Shown here: positions 33,158 to 36,110 of the stretch, piece after piece
How positions within the stretch are numbered: the stretch's first letter is position 1
Layout of the letters: every line of letters starts with the position of its first letter
Assembly (NCBI GenBank): GCA_020719895.1
Contig: DYPM01000001.1
Span: forward strand, 1-36,110
DNA from: Sulfurovum sp.
GTDB lineage: Bacteria; Campylobacterota; Campylobacteria; Campylobacterales; Sulfurovaceae
Length of the DNA: 36,110 nt
Direction of reading: 5' to 3'
Notes under the pieces: generated by a model
Told to the model about the DNA's origin: nothing
Databases searched by the model: none
The model's input: the letters and a program-made list of their open reading frames with translations, nothing else
Position numbers and translations under genes: made by a program

Positions 33158-33361
33158 ATAATGAATTCCTGCTAAATCTTTTTTGTGATTTAAAGAGTTA
33201 TAAAAAAACTCTTCGGCTACATCTCCTTGATTGTTACCGATATTGCCTAACATTTTTGCGACTTTGTTAAGCTTGGCATCGGTTTTGGCTTGTGATTCTC
33301 TTAATTCAGCAATACCTTTGAAGGTTTGTGCAATGAGTTCTTTGAGTGCTTTATCTGTCAT
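33158..33361 (-). pseudogene. Truncated gene, N-terminal coiled-coil part of a possible nuclease-like protein
   Basis: The frame starts MTDKALKELIAQTFKGIAEL and continues through a short coiled coil to GNIGNNQGDVAEEFFYNSL and AGIHY, where it runs into the dispersed repeat, which adds GHL and a stop at 33146-33148. The combination of an Ala/Glu/Lys coiled coil and GxxxGDxAEEFFYNSL is typical of the N terminus of a bacterial family with a PD-(D/E)XK-like C-terminal domain; that domain is absent here. Only about 31 bases separate the other side of the repeat from ruvB, so the 3' part was lost and not merely split. It follows panB on the minus strand. Confidence 0.65.
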
Positions 33362-33428
33362 TGGAAATCTCTCTAAATAGGTTTGATTTGTCTTTTTTGT
33401 ACTTGAACTTTCTGAAAAATTAAAGAGC

Positions 33429-34241
33429 TTAATACCAATATTTTTCGTTTGGAAAGGCTCTTGATTTGACTTCTGCTTGATAACGTGCAACTCCTTCGCG
33501 AATCATCGTCGCACCGTCGCCGTACTTTTTGACAAACTTCGGCGTAAATGCTTCAAAAAAACCAAACATATCAGACCACACCAATACTTGTCCGTCGGTA
33601 TCATTTCCAGCTCCAATTCCAATCGTAGGGACACGAAGAGATTGTGTGATAGCTTTTGCTGCGTCACTTTTGACACCTTCGATAAGCACGATAAAAGCAC
33701 CTGCCTCTTCTAATATTTTGGCATCTTCAATCAATCTTTGAGTATCAACACTGTCTTTACCACGCACACGATAGCCGCCTTCGCTCCGTACAAACTGTGG
33801 CATCAGTCCAATATGTGCGATTACCGCGATTCCGTGTTCGCTAAGTGCTTTGATGATACTCGCACGCTCTTTTCCACCTTCGATTTTGACGGCTTGAGCC
33901 TCTGTCTCTTGATAGACTCTGCTTGCGTTTTTGAGTGCTTCATGAGGCGTATCGTAACTTCCAAAAGGCATATCAAACACCACCATTGAAGATTTTGCTC
34001 CATTGCACACTGCTTTGGTGTGATAAAGCATCTGATCCATTGTCGCTGATAAGGTATCAGATGCACCAAAAAAACTCATATTTAGACTATCTCCCACCAA
34101 AATCATCTCTACTTGACCATCAAAAAGCCGTGCAATCAGTGCATCATACGCCGTTATCATAGCGATAGGCTCCACTCCTTTCATACGCTGAAGTTGAAGT
34201 GTAGTTATCTTTTTGGGTTGTTTTTGGGCCTGAATACTCAT
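33429..34241 (-). CDS. panB: 3-methyl-2-oxobutanoate hydroxymethyltransferase PanB
   Basis: PanB makes ketopantoate from 2-oxoisovalerate and methylene-tetrahydrofolate, the first step of pantothenate and CoA synthesis. The 270-residue protein has MITAYDALIARLFD, the metal-binding ILVGDSLNMSFFG, MPFGSYD, IKIEGG-like VKIEGGKE, AHIGLMPQ and GIGAGNDTDGQVLVWSDMFG, all PanB landmarks. Two ATGs lie at 34247 and 34241; the second has GAGG with a 6-base gap and is preferred. It is divergent from trpA with an 80-base gap, and the truncated gene follows it on the same strand. Confidence 0.95.
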   Translation of the reverse strand: MSIQAQKQPKKITTLQLQRMKGVEPIAMITAYDALIARLFDGQVEMILVGDSLNMSFFGASDTLSATMDQMLYHTKAVCNGAKSSMVVFDMPFGSYDTPHEALKNASRVYQETEAQAVKIEGGKERASIIKALSEHGIAVIAHIGLMPQFVRSEGGYRVRGKDSVDTQRLIEDAKILEEAGAFIVLIEGVKSDAAKAITQSLRVPTIGIGAGNDTDGQVLVWSDMFGFFEAFTPKFVKKYGDGATMIREGVARYQAEVKSRAFPNEKYWY

Positions 34242-34281
34242 CCTCATCCTCTATGAAAAACGGATTTTTACGATTTTATCA

Positions 34282-34287
34282 TATAAT
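34282..34287 (+). promoter_or_regulatory. Likely trpA promoter (-10 TATAAT)
   Basis: A perfect TATAAT lies 34 bases before the chosen trpA start, with T-rich DNA upstream. The upstream in-frame ATG at 34286 falls inside this element, which argues against its use as a start. Confidence 0.55.
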
Positions 34288-34321
34288 GTTAAAATTTTTT
34301 CAGTCCAATTTGGAGTTGCTT

Positions 34322-35062
34322 TTGAAACATCTTGTCGCTTATCTCACTACAGGTTATCCCTCTTTGTCTTTTACTGTTGATGCTGCATTTGTGCTTAAAG
34401 AATCAGGTGTTGATACACTTGAACTAGGAATTCCCTTCTCTGATCCTATCGCTGATGGTCCAGTGATCGAAAAAGCAAATCTTCTTGCACTTCAAAATGG
34501 CTTCAAGCTTGAACATCTTTTTGAGGTTTCTGCACAAATCTCTCCTGTCATTGACACATTATGGATGGGATATTTCAATCCGTTTTATCATAGAGGATTT
34601 GACTACTTTATCACTCAAGCCAAAAATACAGGAGTCAATGGATTTATTATCCCTGATTTGCCACACGAAGAGGCACAATTTTACAAACCACAAATCACTC
34701 AAGCCAATCTCTCGCTGATAGAATTTGTCGCTCCGACTGATTCTAAAGAACGAATTGCTACGATTGTCAAAGAAGCACAAAAATTTATCTATCTTGTCTC
34801 ATACACTGGTATCACAGGAGCTGGCAAAAGCGAAGATTTACAACCACTGATTGAAAATATCAAAACCTACACCAATACACCTCTTTATGTTGGTTTTGGC
34901 GTAGATCAAAAAAGTGCCAAAGAAAAAGCAAAAGGAGTAGATGGTGTGATTGTCGGTTCGGCGTTTGTCAAAATAGTGCTTGATGAAAGCCTAAGCAATA
35001 CTCAAAAAATCACTTTACTCTCACAAACCGCCAAAGAGATCAAAGAGAAGATCAATACATAA
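34322..35062 (+). CDS. trpA: Tryptophan synthase alpha chain TrpA
   Basis: TrpA cleaves indole-3-glycerol phosphate to indole, which TrpB joins to serine. From TTG 34322 the protein is 246 residues and starts KHLVAYLTTGYPS, the family start. The catalytic Glu is in LELGIPFSDPIADGP, the Asp in FIIPDLPHEEA, and YTGITGAGK, VGFGVD and VIVGSAFV form the phosphate-binding end. GGAG lies 6 bases before the TTG. Upstream in-frame starts (34253, 34286) add about 12-23 residues unlike the family and overlap the promoter. trpB is not adjacent in the window, which is unusual since trpBA are often paired. holA follows by two bases. Confidence 0.94.
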   Translation: MKHLVAYLTTGYPSLSFTVDAAFVLKESGVDTLELGIPFSDPIADGPVIEKANLLALQNGFKLEHLFEVSAQISPVIDTLWMGYFNPFYHRGFDYFITQAKNTGVNGFIIPDLPHEEAQFYKPQITQANLSLIEFVAPTDSKERIATIVKEAQKFIYLVSYTGITGAGKSEDLQPLIENIKTYTNTPLYVGFGVDQKSAKEKAKGVDGVIVGSAFVKIVLDESLSNTQKITLLSQTAKEIKEKINT

Positions 35063-35064
35063 CC

Positions 35065-36045
35065 ATGTATCAAAAAGAGTTCAATCAGCTTCTCAAAACT
35101 TCACTTCCTAAATCAGTGCTTTTTTTTGGAGACAACGACTACCTTATCGACACTTACATTAATTATTACATTCAAAAGTGCGATGCTAAAGAGACTCTTC
35201 TCTCTCTTTATCACGACGAATGGGATTTTCATCAAGCCAAAGAGTATCTCTCTCAAAGCTCACTTTTTGGTGGTATCAATCTATTGATTGTCAAAAGCGA
35301 CAAAAAAATACCCAAAAAAGAGCTTGACACGCTCACAGATCTCGCATCACGTAGCAGTGATAATTATTTTGTTTTTGGCTTTAGTGGTAACGCAAACGAT
35401 GCCAAAACAATGCAATCTTCGTTTGTAGAGAAAAAAGGTGGCGTTTGGGTGCGATTTTACGAACCAACACTCAATGAAAGTGTCTCGATACTACAGCAAA
35501 AAGCCACACAACTTTCACTTGACATCGACCGCTATGCGATAGAACATCTTTTGATGATGCAAAACAATACACTTTCGTTATGTGTCAATGAGCTACAAAA
35601 ACTCTCTATTTTACAGACCAAAATCACCTCCAAAGAGATAGATCGTCTTGTCCACTCCACAGCACCGCTTGCGATTGAGAGTCTATTGATTGCACTGTTT
35701 CACAAAAAACCAATCATTCAAATACTTCATCATCTGCTTGAGCTTGGAGAAGATGAGGTGGCGATATTACGTTCAGCACAATATTTTATCAATCAGCTTT
35801 TGCTTTTTCACGCCTATACCAAACTCAATGGAAATATTGATGCTAAAGCAATTTTGGGGTATCAGCCTCCAAAACACATCATAGACCAAAAAGCAAATAT
35901 CGCTCTTAAAATCAAATCCCAAACGCTCCTCAAACTCTACGAACATCTATTGGAAAGTGAAATTATTCTCAAAAAAGCCCCAAAAATACAAAAAGAAGCA
36001 CTACTTTATGGCATTTTGATTCGATTACAAGGAAGTTTGGAGTGA
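35065..36045 (+). CDS. holA: DNA polymerase III delta subunit (HolA-like)
   Basis: The delta subunit opens the sliding clamp as part of the clamp loader. The 326-residue protein shows the family layout: KSVLFFGDNDYLID at the N terminus, SLFGGINLLIVKSDKKIPKKEL, NTLSLCVNELQKLS in the middle and the helical C-terminal domain with APLAIESLLIALFHKK and PPKHIIDQ, then a final helix. No Walker motif is present, as expected for delta. It starts two bases after trpA and so probably shares its transcript, a chance pairing of a biosynthetic and a replication gene. The last 65 bases of the window after its stop hold no further gene; 36076-36091 is a short AT-only palindrome. Confidence 0.88.
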   Translation: MYQKEFNQLLKTSLPKSVLFFGDNDYLIDTYINYYIQKCDAKETLLSLYHDEWDFHQAKEYLSQSSLFGGINLLIVKSDKKIPKKELDTLTDLASRSSDNYFVFGFSGNANDAKTMQSSFVEKKGGVWVRFYEPTLNESVSILQQKATQLSLDIDRYAIEHLLMMQNNTLSLCVNELQKLSILQTKITSKEIDRLVHSTAPLAIESLLIALFHKKPIIQILHHLLELGEDEVAILRSAQYFINQLLLFHAYTKLNGNIDAKAILGYQPPKHIIDQKANIALKIKSQTLLKLYEHLLESEIILKKAPKIQKEALLYGILIRLQGSLE

Positions 36046-36110
36046 CAAAAAGCAAAAAACTCATACAACGTTTTTTATTTATTTGAATAAATATTTTTGG
36101 TTTTATCTAT

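Noticed and set aside
34253..34321. N-terminal extension of trpA from the first in-frame ATGs
   Set aside because: The added residues do not match the family, the ATG at 34286 overlaps a TATAAT promoter, and the TTG at 34322 has a good ribosome site.
36076..36091. AT-only palindrome after holA
   Set aside because: A stem made only of A and T with a short T run is too weak to call a terminator with confidence.

Overview
The window reads as an AT-rich, gene-dense chromosomal segment of a Campylobacterota (Epsilonproteobacteria) bacterium, probably close to the Sulfurimonas/Sulfurovum group. The evidence is gene order and family type: fabZ-lpxA-clpX, nadK-recN, a short RecN, ruvB upstream of an ArsRS-like two-component pair, and a PurS/PurQ-type FGAM synthase. 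I place it by recognition only; no search was run. There are no rRNA or tRNA genes and no CRISPR array.

Layout. 1-42 is the end of a dispersed palindromic repeat that abuts a broken ribbon-helix-helix antitoxin gene (44-160). 198-3399 (minus) is a pseudouridine synthase and the fabZ-lpxA-clpX run. 3544-6446 holds two convergent DEAD-box RNA helicases with a strong hairpin between them. 6706-11965 (plus) is a long compact run: C-terminal processing protease, purC, purS, purQ, a membrane-anchored SH3-like protein, an acyltransferase and a fluoride channel, ending in a small helix-rich protein. 12240-14022 (minus) is a lipoprotein plus O-acetylhomoserine sulfhydrylase. 14205-16630 is nadK-recN, then a complete copy of the dispersed repeat and an HU gene. 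17342-21810 is a degenerate phosphorelay-like protein and an orphan RND pump. 21811-23830 looks accessory: a small repeat, an IS605-like hairpin remnant, a secreted phospholipase-A2-like gene with two poly-C tracts, and an NHL-propeller lipoprotein. 23887-26060 (minus) is a YcaO protein with a translationally coupled partner. 26267-33014 (minus) is a large NIT-type hybrid kinase, an ArsRS-like pair, an AI-2E family permease and ruvB. 33046-33361 is another repeat copy against a truncated gene. 33429-36045 is panB, then trpA and holA.

Most interesting points. (1) The PLA2-like gene at 22065-22798 has a textbook ribosome site and ATG that are out of frame with its coding body; an 8-C tract lies between, and one extra C would restore a complete signal peptide. 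It looks like a phase-variable secreted enzyme seen in the OFF state. (2) The protein at 17342-18574 keeps the architecture of a hybrid kinase C-terminal half, but its receiver Asp and HPt His align with Glu. The large kinase at 26267-28909 also has a receiver whose Asp is replaced by Glu. (3) A ~110-bp element with terminal inverted repeats occurs at 1-42, 16631-16740 and 33046-33157, and two of these copies touch broken genes.
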